Shown here: one piece after another, positions 24,288 through 32,434 of the stretch
Numbering within the stretch: position 1 is the first letter of the stretch
Layout: each line of letters begins with the position of its first letter
Assembly: GCA_035620975.1 (NCBI GenBank)
Contig: DASPFV010000142.1
Coordinates: forward strand, 1 to 39,370
Source of the DNA: DASPFV01 sp035620975
Lineage (GTDB): Bacteria > Acidobacteriota > Vicinamibacteria > Vicinamibacterales > 2-12-FULL-66-21
Reading direction: 5' to 3'
DNA length: 39,370 nt
Made by a program: the position numbers and the translations under genes
The notes under the pieces: generated by a model
Database searches by the model: none
The model's input: the letters and a program-made list of their open reading frames with translations, nothing else
What the model was told of the DNA's origin: nothing

Positions 24288-25361
24288 ATGTCACGAGGCG
24301 CCGTGGTGCGCGGGGATTCTCCCGCTTCTGCCGGCCGCCGGCTCAGGGCTGTCGGCGTCGGCGCGGGGTACTTCGCGCCGTTCCACTACGAAGCGTGGAC
24401 GCGCATCCCCGAAGTCGAGCTCACGGCGATCTGCGACCTCCGCGAGGACAGGGCCGCGAGTGTCGGGGCGAGCTACGGCGTGCCGCGATCCTACTGCGAC
24501 TGGCGGGCGATGCTCGACGCCGAGCACCCGGACTTCGTGGACATCGTCACACCACCGGACACGCACGAGGAGATCTGCGGCTACGCTGCGGAACGCGGCG
24601 TGCACATCGTCTGTCAGAAGCCGCTCGCGCCGACGCTGGAGGCCAGCCGGCGAATCGTCGAGCTCGCCGGGCGCCGCGGCGTCCGGTTGATGGTGCACGA
24701 GAACTTCCGGTGGCAGCCGTGGTACCGGGCGATCAAGGCGGTGCAGGTGGGCGGAGAGATCGGGGAGTTCACGCACATCGCGTTCACGATGCGCACGGGC
24801 GACGGGTGGGGGCCCGACGCGTACCTCGCTCGCCAGCCGTTCTTCCGCGACTACCAGAGGCTCCTGGTGTACGAGACGGGGGTCCACTTCATCGATACCT
24901 TCCGATTCCTGCTGGGAGAGGTCGCGGGCGTGTTCGCGAGCCTTCGCCGCCTGAATCCCCTCATCAGGGGAGAGGACGCCGGGCAGCTGCTGCTGACGTT
25001 CGTCAGCGGCGCGACGGCGATCTGGGACGCGAACCGCTACAACGAGAGCGAGGCGCGCTCGCCGCGTTTCACGTTCGGGCGGCTGCGCGCCGACGCGACC
25101 GGCGGCCACCTCACGCTGGACCCCGACTCGAACATCCGCATCAAGCCCCTCGGCGAGGCGGAACGTGACCTCGACTACGACCGGGCGGACGTGAACTTCG
25201 CCGGCGACTGCGTGTATTTTCTCCAGCGGCACTTCGTGGACTGCATGCTTTCGGGACGGCCGTTCGAGTCGAGCGGCCTGGACTACCTCCGGACCATCAG
25301 GGTCGTGGAAGCGGCCTACGCATCGGCGGCGAGCGGACAGCGCATCCTGGTGGTGCCATGA
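24288..25361 (+). CDS. Gfo/Idh/MocA-family NAD(P)-dependent oxidoreductase
   Basis: A 357-residue sugar or inositol-type dehydrogenase. The Rossmann start is RAVGVGAGYFAPFHYEAW (about 18-35), then VELTAICDLREDRAA, and the family EKP motif appears as CQKPLAPT (about 108-115), with Gln replacing Glu. The second domain (HENFRWQPWYRAIKAVQVGG, VYETGVHFIDTFRFLLGEV) carries the usual His of the active-site helix. Inferred role: oxidation of a sugar or sugar acid whose lactone is opened by the divergent SMP-30 enzyme. The first 17 residues precede the fold, so the start may be later. The next gene begins 33 bases after the stop. Confidence 0.9.
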   Translation: MSRGAVVRGDSPASAGRRLRAVGVGAGYFAPFHYEAWTRIPEVELTAICDLREDRAASVGASYGVPRSYCDWRAMLDAEHPDFVDIVTPPDTHEEICGYAAERGVHIVCQKPLAPTLEASRRIVELAGRRGVRLMVHENFRWQPWYRAIKAVQVGGEIGEFTHIAFTMRTGDGWGPDAYLARQPFFRDYQRLLVYETGVHFIDTFRFLLGEVAGVFASLRRLNPLIRGEDAGQLLLTFVSGATAIWDANRYNESEARSPRFTFGRLRADATGGHLTLDPDSNIRIKPLGEAERDLDYDRADVNFAGDCVYFLQRHFVDCMLSGRPFESSGLDYLRTIRVVEAAYASAASGQRILVVP

Positions 25362-25394
25362 CGGCCAGTCCGAGGCGCGATCCGGAGGGGGAGC

Positions 25395-26477
25395 ATGCGT
25401 GAGCTGCGCGTGGCCGTGATCCCCGGGGACGGGATCGGGCGCGAGGTCATGTCCGCCTGTCTGTCCCTGCTCGAGCCCCTCGTCGCGCGCGTCGGAGGGT
25501 TTCGTCTCCGACTCGAGTCGCACGCCGCCGGCGCCGATCTCTATCGCGACACCGGCGTCGCCCTCCCGGATGACGTGATCCGCGCGGCGGCATCCGCCGA
25601 TGCGATCCTTCTCGGTGCGATGGGGCTCCCGGACGTGCGCTACCCCAACGGCACCGAGATCGTTCCGCAGATCGAGCTGCGCGAGCGTTTGCGTCTGTAT
25701 GCGGGCGTCCGTCCGATCCGGGTGCTCCCGGGTGTGCCGATTCCGCTCGCGGATGCGCGGGCGCGGCAGGTGGATTGCGTCGTCGTCCGCGAGTCGACGG
25801 AGGGGCTGTTCGCGGCGAGGACGCTGACCGAGCGCCAGGGAGACACGGCGGTGCTCGACACGATGCGCATCAGCCGGGACACGTCCGAGCGACTCTTCGA
25901 TTTCGCCTTCGCCCTCGCGCGCAAGCGCCGGAGGCGGACCGGACGGTCCCGCGTGACGTGCGTCGACAAGGCCAACGTCCTGCCTGGGATGGCGTTCTTC
26001 CGCAGCATCTTCCTGGAAAGGGCGGCGCGGAATCCGGACATTCAGGCGGACTCGATGTACGTGGACGCGGCCGCGCTGCACCTCGTCCGGCGGCCGTGGG
26101 AGTTCGACGTGCTGGTCACCGAGAACATGTTCGGTGACATCCTCTCGGATCTGGGGGCCGGCCTGATCGGGGGCATGGGCATGGCGCCCTCGGCGGACGT
26201 GGGGGAGAACCATGCCGTCTTCCAGCCCTGTCACGGCACGGCACCCGACATCGCCGGCCGGGGACTGGCCAATCCCGCCGCGATGTTTCTCTCCGCAGCC
26301 CTGATGCTCGAGTGGCTGGGGGAGCGGCACGGGGAGCCGGCGTGTGTGCGGGGTGCGGCAGAGCTGAGCGGGGCGGTCGAGCGGGCGTTTGCCGACGGCA
26401 CTCTCGTCCCCGTCGAATGCGGCGGTCAGGCCGGCACTTCGGTGATCACCGAGCGGGTCCGGCGCGAACTGGAGTGA
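25395..26477 (+). CDS. Isocitrate/isopropylmalate-family beta-decarboxylating dehydrogenase
   Basis: A 360-residue NAD(P)-dependent hydroxyacid oxidative decarboxylase of the LeuB/Icd/tartrate dehydrogenase superfamily. VIPGDGIGREVMSACL starts the protein; the substrate-binding block shows LYAGVRPIRVLPGVP, VVVRESTEGLFA, the Lys in VTCVDKANVLPGMAFFRSIF and the metal motif MFGDILSDLGAGLIGGMGMA, then FQPCHGTAPDIAGRGLANPA. No LeuC/LeuD or citrate genes are nearby. The context of a sugar lactonase and an oxidoreductase suggests tartrate, malate or another 2-hydroxyacid rather than isopropylmalate. GGAGGGGGAG is an excellent ribosome site. Confidence 0.9.
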   Translation: MRELRVAVIPGDGIGREVMSACLSLLEPLVARVGGFRLRLESHAAGADLYRDTGVALPDDVIRAAASADAILLGAMGLPDVRYPNGTEIVPQIELRERLRLYAGVRPIRVLPGVPIPLADARARQVDCVVVRESTEGLFAARTLTERQGDTAVLDTMRISRDTSERLFDFAFALARKRRRRTGRSRVTCVDKANVLPGMAFFRSIFLERAARNPDIQADSMYVDAAALHLVRRPWEFDVLVTENMFGDILSDLGAGLIGGMGMAPSADVGENHAVFQPCHGTAPDIAGRGLANPAAMFLSAALMLEWLGERHGEPACVRGAAELSGAVERAFADGTLVPVECGGQAGTSVITERVRRELE

Positions 26478-26513
26478 GTCCACAGGCCGCTGAGAAACGC
26501 CGGCGTAGGAAGA

Positions 26514-26861
26514 CTATCGCTTCGGCGCCGCCGCATAGCGCAGCACCCGCACCCGCTCGACGGTCACCAGCGCTCCGCCCGTGATCATCTGGTCGAGGAT
26601 CGGAAGGAGACGGTCGACGTGCGCCTGATCGTCCACCACCTCGATCACGACCGGCAGATCGGTGGAGAGCTCGAGCAGGCTGGCGGTGTGGATCACGCTG
26701 CTCGCGCCGAAGCCCGCCACGCCATGGACGACCGTCGCGCCTGCAAAGCCCTCGGCGCGAAGCCGCTCGAGGATCGCGCGCGCCAGGGGCGTGTGGCGCC
26801 ATTGATCCGACTCCCCGAGAAAGATCCGGACGAGGAACTGCTCGCCGTCCAGTACGCGCAT
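26514..26861 (-). CDS. DUF190-family protein, CrcB partner
   Basis: A 115-residue DUF190 protein (RIFLGESDQWRHTPLARAIL, GFAGATVVHGVAGFGASSVI, then LPVVIEVVDDQAHVDRLLP). The fold resembles PII-like trimers, which suggests a small-ligand or regulatory role. It starts two bases after the end of crcB, so it is translationally coupled to the channel gene. DUF190 next to CrcB is a recurring bacterial pairing, consistent with a part in fluoride export, but the mechanism is not established here. The start is the ATG with coding GEQFLVRIF. Confidence 0.85.
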   Translation of the reverse strand: MRVLDGEQFLVRIFLGESDQWRHTPLARAILERLRAEGFAGATVVHGVAGFGASSVIHTASLLELSTDLPVVIEVVDDQAHVDRLLPILDQMITGGALVTVERVRVLRYAAAPKR

Positions 26862-26863
26862 AC

Positions 26864-27256
26864 TCACAGCCCTCCTGCCCGTCCCAGGACCTCGCGTGCC
26901 GTCAGGAGCCCGAGCCACCCCGCGAGCAGACCGCCGAGCAGCGTGCCCGCGACGTTGAGCGCAGCCGACGCTGTCGCGCCCTCCTCGAAGAGCCGCATCG
27001 TCTCGTAGTTGAAGCTGGAGTACGTGGTGAACCCGCCGAGGAAGCCGATAGTCACCGCGGCGCGGACCGTCGGAGACCATCCGAGCGACAGCGCTCCCTG
27101 CATGACTGCCGCGATCAGGTAGCACCCGGCGAGGTTGACGATCAGCGTGCCGTACGGGAAGGCGCTGCCGAGCCGCCGCGCCGCCCAGCCCGCGACGAGA
27201 TAGCGTGCGGCCGTCCCGGCCGCCCCCGCCGCGCAGATCCAGAAGAATCGTTCCAT
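26864..27256 (-). CDS. crcB: Fluoride-specific channel CrcB/Fluc
   Basis: A 130-residue four-helix protein that forms dual-topology dimers and leaks F- out of the cell. It has RYLVAGWAARRLGSAFPYGT then LIVNLAGCYLIA (pore Asn in the GTLIVN segment) and IGFLGGFTTYSSFNYETMRL, the signature with the phenylalanine pore and the central Na+ site (GxxTTYSTF in other members). The start is the ATG at 27256 with GGAGGG upstream; earlier in-frame codons back to 27496 give untypical sequence. Coupled to the DUF190 gene. I looked for a fluoride riboswitch upstream and did not find a convincing one. Confidence 0.92.
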   Translation of the reverse strand: MERFFWICAAGAAGTAARYLVAGWAARRLGSAFPYGTLIVNLAGCYLIAAVMQGALSLGWSPTVRAAVTIGFLGGFTTYSSFNYETMRLFEEGATASAALNVAGTLLGGLLAGWLGLLTAREVLGRAGGL

Positions 27257-27610
27257 GCCGCCAGGCCCTCCATGAGCCGCGCTCAGTGGCGCGCGTGTCA
27301 GGCCGTGCCGATTGAGATCGCCGGCTCGAGGCCAATTCGCCGGTCCGCGAGTCAGCCGTCGTGGCACCGCTGACTCGCCGACGGCAGCGCGATCCTGCCA
27401 CCATCTGCCAGCTGCTGGAAAGACGCTCGACGCCGTCGATACGCAGCCGGTACGCTGGCACGCGAGGGCCGCGCCCTCGGCTCTCTCGAAGCTCATCCGG
27501 CGAGCCGGTTCCTCCGGCTATACTCGGCATGGGACTGGCAGAGAGGTGTTCTTGCCGTTCTGCGCGAGAGGTCAGACCTGAGCGCACGATGGAGCACCGG
27601 AGTCGGCTGA
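27257..27610. other. Divergent region between crcB and the deacetylase gene
   Basis: A 354-base gap with no gene recognised. On the plus strand TATACT at 27519-27524 resembles a -10 box about 87 bases before the deacetylase start, but no good -35 stands 17 bases upstream. On the minus strand several short GC stems precede crcB, none matching the fluoride riboswitch core. Confidence 0.4.
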
Positions 27611-28654
27611 TTGGGAACGCTGCGAACGATCAAGCTCGCGGCGCTCGGGACCGCGGAGAGCCTCGGCGCGTTCAGGCTCACGGCCCGGACGCGCTGGCGC
27701 ACTGAACGCCTGCTCATCCTCTGCTACCATGGCGTGTCCCTGCAGGACGAACACGAGTGCTCCGAGGAGCACGTCTCGGTCGATCACCTGCAGCACCGGT
27801 TCGAGATTCTCCGCCGGGAACGGTGCGCGGTGCTCCCGCTCGACGAAGCGGTCGAGCGCCTGTTCGCCTCCGACCTGCCGCCGCGCAGCGTTGCGCTCAC
27901 GTTCGACGATGGCCTGTACGACTTCAAGGCCAGGGCGTATCCGCTGCTGCAGCGGTTCGGGTACCCGGCGACGGTCTACGTCACCTCGTACTACTGCCGG
28001 TTCCCGCGGCCGGTGTTCGACGTCGCGGCCTGGTACCTCTTGTGGAAAGGCCGGGGACGCCCGCTCGACACGGGCCCGCTGACATCCGAGGGCGGACAGG
28101 TACGCGTGCCCGACCACCGGGCCGGGCGCACGTCCCTCTTCCGGAGCATCCGCGCGCACCTGAACGCCCGGCGGCTGAACGGCCCCCAGAAAGACCTTCT
28201 CCTGCGCCGGCTCTGTGAGGGGCTCGGGTTCGATTGGGGCGCGTTCCTGGCCAGTCGCATGTATCAGCTGATGACGCCGGAGGAGCTGCGCTCCCTGGAC
28301 GCCGGGTTGGTCGATCTGCAGCTCCACACGCACCGTCACCGGACGCCTCGCGATCAGCCGCTCTTCCTGCGCGAGGTCGACGACAACATCGCGGAGCTCG
28401 AGAGCGTCGGACGCGCGCGCAGCGAGCTGCGTCACTTCTGCTATCCCAGCGGCGATGTCGATCCGATGTTCTTTCCATGGCTGCGGTCGCGCGGCGTGGT
28501 CACGGCCACGACGTGCGATCCCCAGCTCGCGAGCGGGCGGTCGGATCCGCTGCGTCTTCCCCGCGTGATCGACACCATGGAGACGACCGATGTCGAGTTC
28601 CGCTCGTGGCTCAGCGGCCTCTCCGGGTTTGTGCCACAGCGCGGCGGCGCGTGA
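27611..28654 (+). CDS. Polysaccharide deacetylase (NodB-type)
   Basis: A 347-residue carbohydrate esterase family 4 protein. After LLILCYHGVSLQDEH (motif around the N-terminal His) comes the catalytic/metal motif LTFDDGLYDFKARAYPLLQR (about 96-115), with the general-base Asp pair, and later LQLHTHRHRTPRD, carrying the His pair of the metal site. It removes N-acetyl groups from sugars of a surface polysaccharide or peptidoglycan. No clear signal peptide is seen. The first codon is TTG at 27611; an ATG at 27589 is out of frame. The gene starts the glycan block and precedes a glycosyltransferase gene by 101 bases. Confidence 0.88.
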   Translation: MGTLRTIKLAALGTAESLGAFRLTARTRWRTERLLILCYHGVSLQDEHECSEEHVSVDHLQHRFEILRRERCAVLPLDEAVERLFASDLPPRSVALTFDDGLYDFKARAYPLLQRFGYPATVYVTSYYCRFPRPVFDVAAWYLLWKGRGRPLDTGPLTSEGGQVRVPDHRAGRTSLFRSIRAHLNARRLNGPQKDLLLRRLCEGLGFDWGAFLASRMYQLMTPEELRSLDAGLVDLQLHTHRHRTPRDQPLFLREVDDNIAELESVGRARSELRHFCYPSGDVDPMFFPWLRSRGVVTATTCDPQLASGRSDPLRLPRVIDTMETTDVEFRSWLSGLSGFVPQRGGA

Positions 28655-28755
28655 TTGGCCGGCGCGCGCGCCGCCCTGGCCTGAGTATTGCACAGCTGCC
28701 CGAGGCTGATGATTCGATGTAACCCGCGCCTGTTCAGATTCCCCTCGCCTGCCCA

Positions 28756-29859
28756 ATGACTCCGCTCGAACACCCTCCGGACCAGGCGACGAACGGCACG
28801 GCCGGGCTTGCCCGGACGCACGCGCCGGAAATCGCGGTCAGCGTCATCGTGCCCGCCTACAACGCCGCACAGTTCATCGGGCGCACGGTCGAGTCGGTGC
28901 TGCGTCAGACGTTCGACCGGTACGAGCTGATCGTCGTGAACGATGGCTCGCCAGACACCCCCGATCTGGAGCGGGCGCTGCAGCCGTTTCGTGAGCGGAT
29001 CGTCTACGTCGTCCAGCCGAATGCCGGCCCGAGCGGCGCGCGCAACAACGGCATTCTGCGGGCGCGCGGCGAGTTCATCGCCTTTCTGGACAGCGACGAC
29101 GTGTGGAGGCCGGAGTTCCTCTCCACGCAGATGCGGCTGCTGAGCGCGGACCCGTCGATCGATCTGGTGTACTCCAACGGCGTGATCGTCGGCGACGTCC
29201 CGGTCGCCGGACGCGAGCAGATGAGCATGGCGCCGTCGCGCGGACCTGTCACGTTCGAGAAGCTCCTTCGTGGCGAGTGCACGGTCCTGACCTCGTGCGT
29301 CGTCGTACGAAGGCAGTGTGTCATCGACGCCGGCCTCTTCGACGGACGATTCAGGCGATCGGAGGACTTCCATCTGTGGGTGCGCCTCGCGCAGCGAGGG
29401 GCGCGGATCGCATATCACCGGACCGTCCTGGTCGAACACCGGCAGCGGCCGGGCAGCCTCTCGGACGACAGACGAGCGATGGCCCACGCCGCCATCGAAG
29501 TCATGCAGGACCTCCAGGCCACCCTGCCGCTGACACCGGTGCAGCAGGACCTGCTCAGGCAGCACATGGCGGAGTACCAGGTCTACCTCGAACTGGACGC
29601 CGCCAAACGGCTCCTGCTGGCGGGCGCGTACGGACCTGCCGGTGCGGCCCTCGGCCGCGCCCGGACATGGGAGGCGGCACGCTGGCCCAGAGCGCGGCTC
29701 CGGCTTCTCGAGGTCGGCGTGTGCTGTATGCCCGGCGTGATGCGGCGCGCATACGGGCGGCTGCGCCGCGGGGCGCTGACCTCCCCGGAACCCGAGCCGC
29801 CAGGCATGGCCGAAGCAGACCTGGGGCCGAGCGCCGTGCGCGCGGCCGACCTCGAGTAG
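28756..29859 (+). CDS. Family 2 glycosyltransferase ending inside a dispersed 41-bp repeat
   Basis: A 367-residue GT-A glycosyltransferase of the GT2 type. VSVIVPAYNAAQFIGRTVES (about 28-47) starts the nucleotide-sugar-binding domain, followed by YELIVVNDGSPD, GPSGARNNGI and FIAFLDSDDVWRPEF with the DSDD metal motif at about 112-115. ED in RRSEDFHLWVRLAQR (about 200-214) may be the catalytic base. The C-terminal 50 residues are not conserved-looking, and the final residues (AEADLGPSAVRA) are encoded by a 41-base sequence found again at 32619-32659, so the natural C-terminus may have been replaced or extended. Transfers a sugar in surface glycan assembly; substrate unknown. Confidence 0.88.
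   Translation: MTPLEHPPDQATNGTAGLARTHAPEIAVSVIVPAYNAAQFIGRTVESVLRQTFDRYELIVVNDGSPDTPDLERALQPFRERIVYVVQPNAGPSGARNNGILRARGEFIAFLDSDDVWRPEFLSTQMRLLSADPSIDLVYSNGVIVGDVPVAGREQMSMAPSRGPVTFEKLLRGECTVLTSCVVVRRQCVIDAGLFDGRFRRSEDFHLWVRLAQRGARIAYHRTVLVEHRQRPGSLSDDRRAMAHAAIEVMQDLQATLPLTPVQQDLLRQHMAEYQVYLELDAAKRLLLAGAYGPAGAALGRARTWEAARWPRARLRLLEVGVCCMPGVMRRAYGRLRRGALTSPEPEPPGMAEADLGPSAVRAADLE
29808..29848 (+). repeat. 41-bp direct repeat, copy 1
   Basis: Identical base for base to 32619-32659, in the same orientation and 2,811 bases apart. Its ends GGCCG and CGGCC are short inverted repeats. This copy forms the 3' end of the GT2 gene. Bases immediately outside the two copies differ, so the repeat unit is exactly 41 bases. 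Confidence 0.85.
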
Positions 29860-29896
29860 GCGGGCACGCCCCGGATCCTCCCTCGCGGCCTTCGCA

Positions 29897-29989
29897 TCAC
29901 AACGTCTTCAGGAACTCCACGAGGTCTGCCTTCTGGACGCCGGTCAGGTTCAGCCCGAGCACCCGATCGTAATTAAGGCCGTCTCGCGG
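29897..29989 (-). pseudogene. Relic: C-terminus of a c-type cytochrome/peroxidase-like protein
   Basis: A minus-strand frame of 30 codons ending in a stop. Its translation contains YDRVLGLNLTGVQKADLVEF then LKTL, the typical end of diheme cytochrome c peroxidase-like proteins (usual ending LNLTxxEKADLVAFLKTL). A TAA stop directly precedes it and no upstream haem motif is found, so only the last 30 residues remain. The plus-strand side lies just after the GT2 gene and the first copy of the 41-bp repeat. Confidence 0.6.
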
Positions 29990-30094
29990 TTAACCGAACG
30001 ATCCTTCTCGGACTCTGCTCAGCTCCTTGCTCCTCCGACAGCCCGGCGGGGGGCCACCGCCCACCCTGGACGGCTGTTCCGAGCCTGCGCCAAA
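29990..30094. other. Gap between two relics, nothing recognised
   Basis: About 105 bases between the cytochrome relic and the first recognisable part of the GT4 relic. No open frame with protein-like sequence is seen on either strand. Confidence 0.4.
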
Positions 30095-30566
30095 TCAATG
30101 GAGCACGAGTGCCGGGCCTTGCCGCTGTCGCAGCAGGCGGGCACGGACGGTTGATGGGTACTTCGACGCGCTGGTGAATGATCTGGGCTGGGCTCGGACG
30201 TGATAGCGACGCGGTATGTCAGTGACGATGCGCTACAGTGGTTCTACCAGAATCGCTTCGGCTTCGTGTACCCGTCCCTTTGAGGGGTTTGGCCTGCCGG
30301 TGTTTGACGTGATACGTTGCGGCGCCGCCATCATCACGTCGAGGACGACCTCACTCCCGGAGATCACAAGATCGGCCGGAGTGCTGGTGGATCCGTGGGA
30401 GGAGCAGGAGATCACCGACGCCATGCTCCAGCTGCCGCACAACGACAGCGAGCGCGAAAACGTTGTAGCGGAGGGACTGGAGCAGGCGATTCACTTTTCG
30501 TGGCGACACACCAACGCGAGTGTCGCATCGTCTATCGTGAGCTCGTGGGCGGAGGCAGGGGGAGCC
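30095..30566 (+). pseudogene. Frameshifted, 5'-truncated GT4 glycosyltransferase relic
   Basis: Protein-like segments occur in successive frames. VDGYFDALVNDLG (30150-30188) is followed in a second frame by VIATRYVSDDALQWFYQNRF then GFVYPSL (30200-30280), which stops at TGA, and in a third frame by FEGFGLPVFDVIRCGAAIIT, TSLPEITRSAGVLVDP and a C-terminal helix (30279-30566). Together these are the C-terminal half of a family 4 glycosyltransferase, whose signature is GFVYPSLFEGFGLPV, GxPVITS, and LPEVAGDAALLVDP. Two bases are missing between YPSL and EGFGLP and another shift lies at about 30190-30199. The N-terminal domain is absent. Its last frame runs into the next gene. Sequencing error is an alternative for the frameshifts. 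Confidence 0.7.
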
Positions 30567-32357
30567 GTGAGACTGTCACTGGGAATTCTCGCGTTCAATT
30601 GTGCCGGCTACATCGAGGAACTCCTGCGCGCGGGTCGGGACTTCGCCGACGAAGTCGTCGTCGGCGTCGATTCTTCGAGCACCGATGCCACAGAGGACAT
30701 CTGCGCCGCGTATGCAGACAAGCTGTTCCGGCTGGAGCCGATCGGTACCTCGGAGCGGGCCCTGGCCTGGCTGAACGACCAGTGCAGTGGCGACTGGATC
30801 CTTCGTCTCGATCACGATGAAATGCCGAGCGCGGGACTCGTCGGGGCGCTGCCGCGCCTGATGACAGATCGCGACTACACTCATTACTGGCTCCCGCGAC
30901 GCTGGGTGATCGGGCCCGAACGGTGGATTGCGCAGGATCCCTGGTGGCCTGACTGGCAACTCAGGTTCTTCCGCAACATCCGATCGTTGGTGAGTTTCCC
31001 CGGTCAACTTCATACGGATTACGTCGTGCAGGGAGGGGGTGGCTACTTCTGCGACGGTTCGATCTATCACTTCGACCTCGTCTACCATAGCGAGGAGCGG
31101 CGGCGACAGAAGCTGGCGCAGTACGAGGCGATTGCTCCAGGTCACAGCCTCCCTTCCTACTATTTCCCCGATGAAGCGACGGTGCTCGTGCGTCCCTTCC
31201 CGAGCGCCGATGCGCCGTGGCGGAGCGAGGTAGACGGACGCGGGCGGGAGCCTGCCCGACGTCCGGCTACCTACGTCAGCCTGGGCGACATGCGACGGGC
31301 CGAGCGCAAGGAATGTGAGTACACGACAGATCTCTTTCGAGCAACCGTGGATTGCGGCGAATGTCCGTCGCAGATGAGGGCGGGGCACATCTGTCCAGTT
31401 GAGCTCCGTCTGCGCAACGACAGCCCTCATGAGTGGCCCGGCCCCAGCCTCGGAGTGCCCGAGATCTCCCTCGCGTACCACTGGTTCGACGCCTCGGGAG
31501 AGCCGTACGAGTGGGAGGGAGCCCGGACCCGTCTGCCGCTCACCGTCCGGCCGGGGGAGACGATCAGGCTGGTGGCGCACGTGCTGCCGCCATGGCAGCC
31601 CGGGCGCTACTCGCTGACGTGGGATCCACTCGTCGAGAACGTAGCCTGGTTCTCGAGTAAGGGCTGGAAGGCCCCCGAGGTTGAGGTGTGCGTCGTCCGC
31701 GCCGTCGAGGATCAGGGTCCCACGGAGCAGATCGCCGAGTATCTCCATTTGTCGAGCCGCATCACCGGGTGGCTTCGGGGTGAAGAGGCCAGGACCCTGG
31801 CTCTCACCAGCTATGGACTGCCAGACGGGGCGATCATCGTGGAGATCGGCTCCTTCCTGGGCTCAGGGACGGTTGTCCTGGCCGGCCCGCGGAAGATGCG
31901 CGGCTCCGGCAAGGTACACTGCGTCGATCCGTTCGACTGTTCGGGCGACGCGTTTTCGGTGCCGGTCTACGAGAGAATCCTCGCCGAGTTGGGAGGCGGA
32001 ACGCTCCGCGAGCGCTTCGACGAGAACATCGGCCGCGCCGGACTCGCAGATTGGGTGGACGTGCACCAGGGTACGGCTGGTGAGATCGCGCAGTCGTGGA
32101 TCAACCCGATCGACCTGCTTTTCTTGGACGGTGATCAGTCGCGTCAGGGGGCCCGGGCCGCCTTTGAGCGCTGGGCTCCGTTCCTGAAACCGGGCGGCAT
32201 CATCGCCGTCCACAATACCGAGCCTCGCGTCTACGCCCCGGACCACGACGGCAACCGGCGGGTGGCGCTCGAAGAAGTGGTCCCGCCCCGCTATACGGAG
32301 GTTCGCCTCATCGGCGCCACGACCTTTGCCCGAAAGGCGACCGCCTCCGACGCGTGA
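30567..32357 (+). CDS. Three-domain fusion: glycosyltransferase, Ig-like, SAM methyltransferase
   Basis: A 596-residue cytoplasmic protein. Residues 1-240 resemble a GT2-type glycosyltransferase (LGILAFNCAGYIEELLRAGR, VVVGVDSSSTDATEDI, and the DxD-like LRLDHDEMPS at 80-89). Residues 255-375 form a beta-rich Ig-like segment (VELRLRNDSPHEWPGPSLGV, PGRYSLTWDPLVENVAWFSS). Residues 415-590 are a class I methyltransferase: VEIGSFLGSGTVVLAG (SAM loop), KVHCVDPFD, IDLLFLDGDQS and GGIIAVHNTE. I start it at GTG 30567, seven codons after the GT4 relic, because GGAGGCAGGGGGAG stands right before it; the upstream part of the open frame is the GT4 relic. A single protein adding a sugar and a methyl group is the simplest reading, as in capping of a glycan chain end; substrates unknown. 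Confidence 0.8.
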   Translation: MRLSLGILAFNCAGYIEELLRAGRDFADEVVVGVDSSSTDATEDICAAYADKLFRLEPIGTSERALAWLNDQCSGDWILRLDHDEMPSAGLVGALPRLMTDRDYTHYWLPRRWVIGPERWIAQDPWWPDWQLRFFRNIRSLVSFPGQLHTDYVVQGGGGYFCDGSIYHFDLVYHSEERRRQKLAQYEAIAPGHSLPSYYFPDEATVLVRPFPSADAPWRSEVDGRGREPARRPATYVSLGDMRRAERKECEYTTDLFRATVDCGECPSQMRAGHICPVELRLRNDSPHEWPGPSLGVPEISLAYHWFDASGEPYEWEGARTRLPLTVRPGETIRLVAHVLPPWQPGRYSLTWDPLVENVAWFSSKGWKAPEVEVCVVRAVEDQGPTEQIAEYLHLSSRITGWLRGEEARTLALTSYGLPDGAIIVEIGSFLGSGTVVLAGPRKMRGSGKVHCVDPFDCSGDAFSVPVYERILAELGGGTLRERFDENIGRAGLADWVDVHQGTAGEIAQSWINPIDLLFLDGDQSRQGARAAFERWAPFLKPGGIIAVHNTEPRVYAPDHDGNRRVALEEVVPPRYTEVRLIGATTFARKATASDA

Positions 32358-32434
32358 AGCCGGAGCGTCGCCGGTGCACCCAAGGCGCCTCTCGTGGTGG
32401 CGGGGCGCCCTGGAGGCTGGCTCACGGCTGTTGT

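Noticed and set aside
24291..26483. Long minus-strand open frame antisense to the Gfo/Idh and dehydrogenase genes
   Set aside because: Same GC-bias artefact; no domain, and it runs across two intact plus-strand genes.
27257..27460. Fluoride riboswitch upstream of crcB
   Set aside because: Sequences like GGCAGATGGTGG and GGCGAATTGG only loosely resemble the GGnGATGG...AACCGCC core; I could not form the pseudoknot and P1 stem together. A covariance-model search would settle it.
30216..32357. A single 713-codon gene starting at 30216
   Set aside because: The first 117 codons are the GT4 relic in one of several frames, while a strong ribosome site and GTG at 30567 start the intact fusion.
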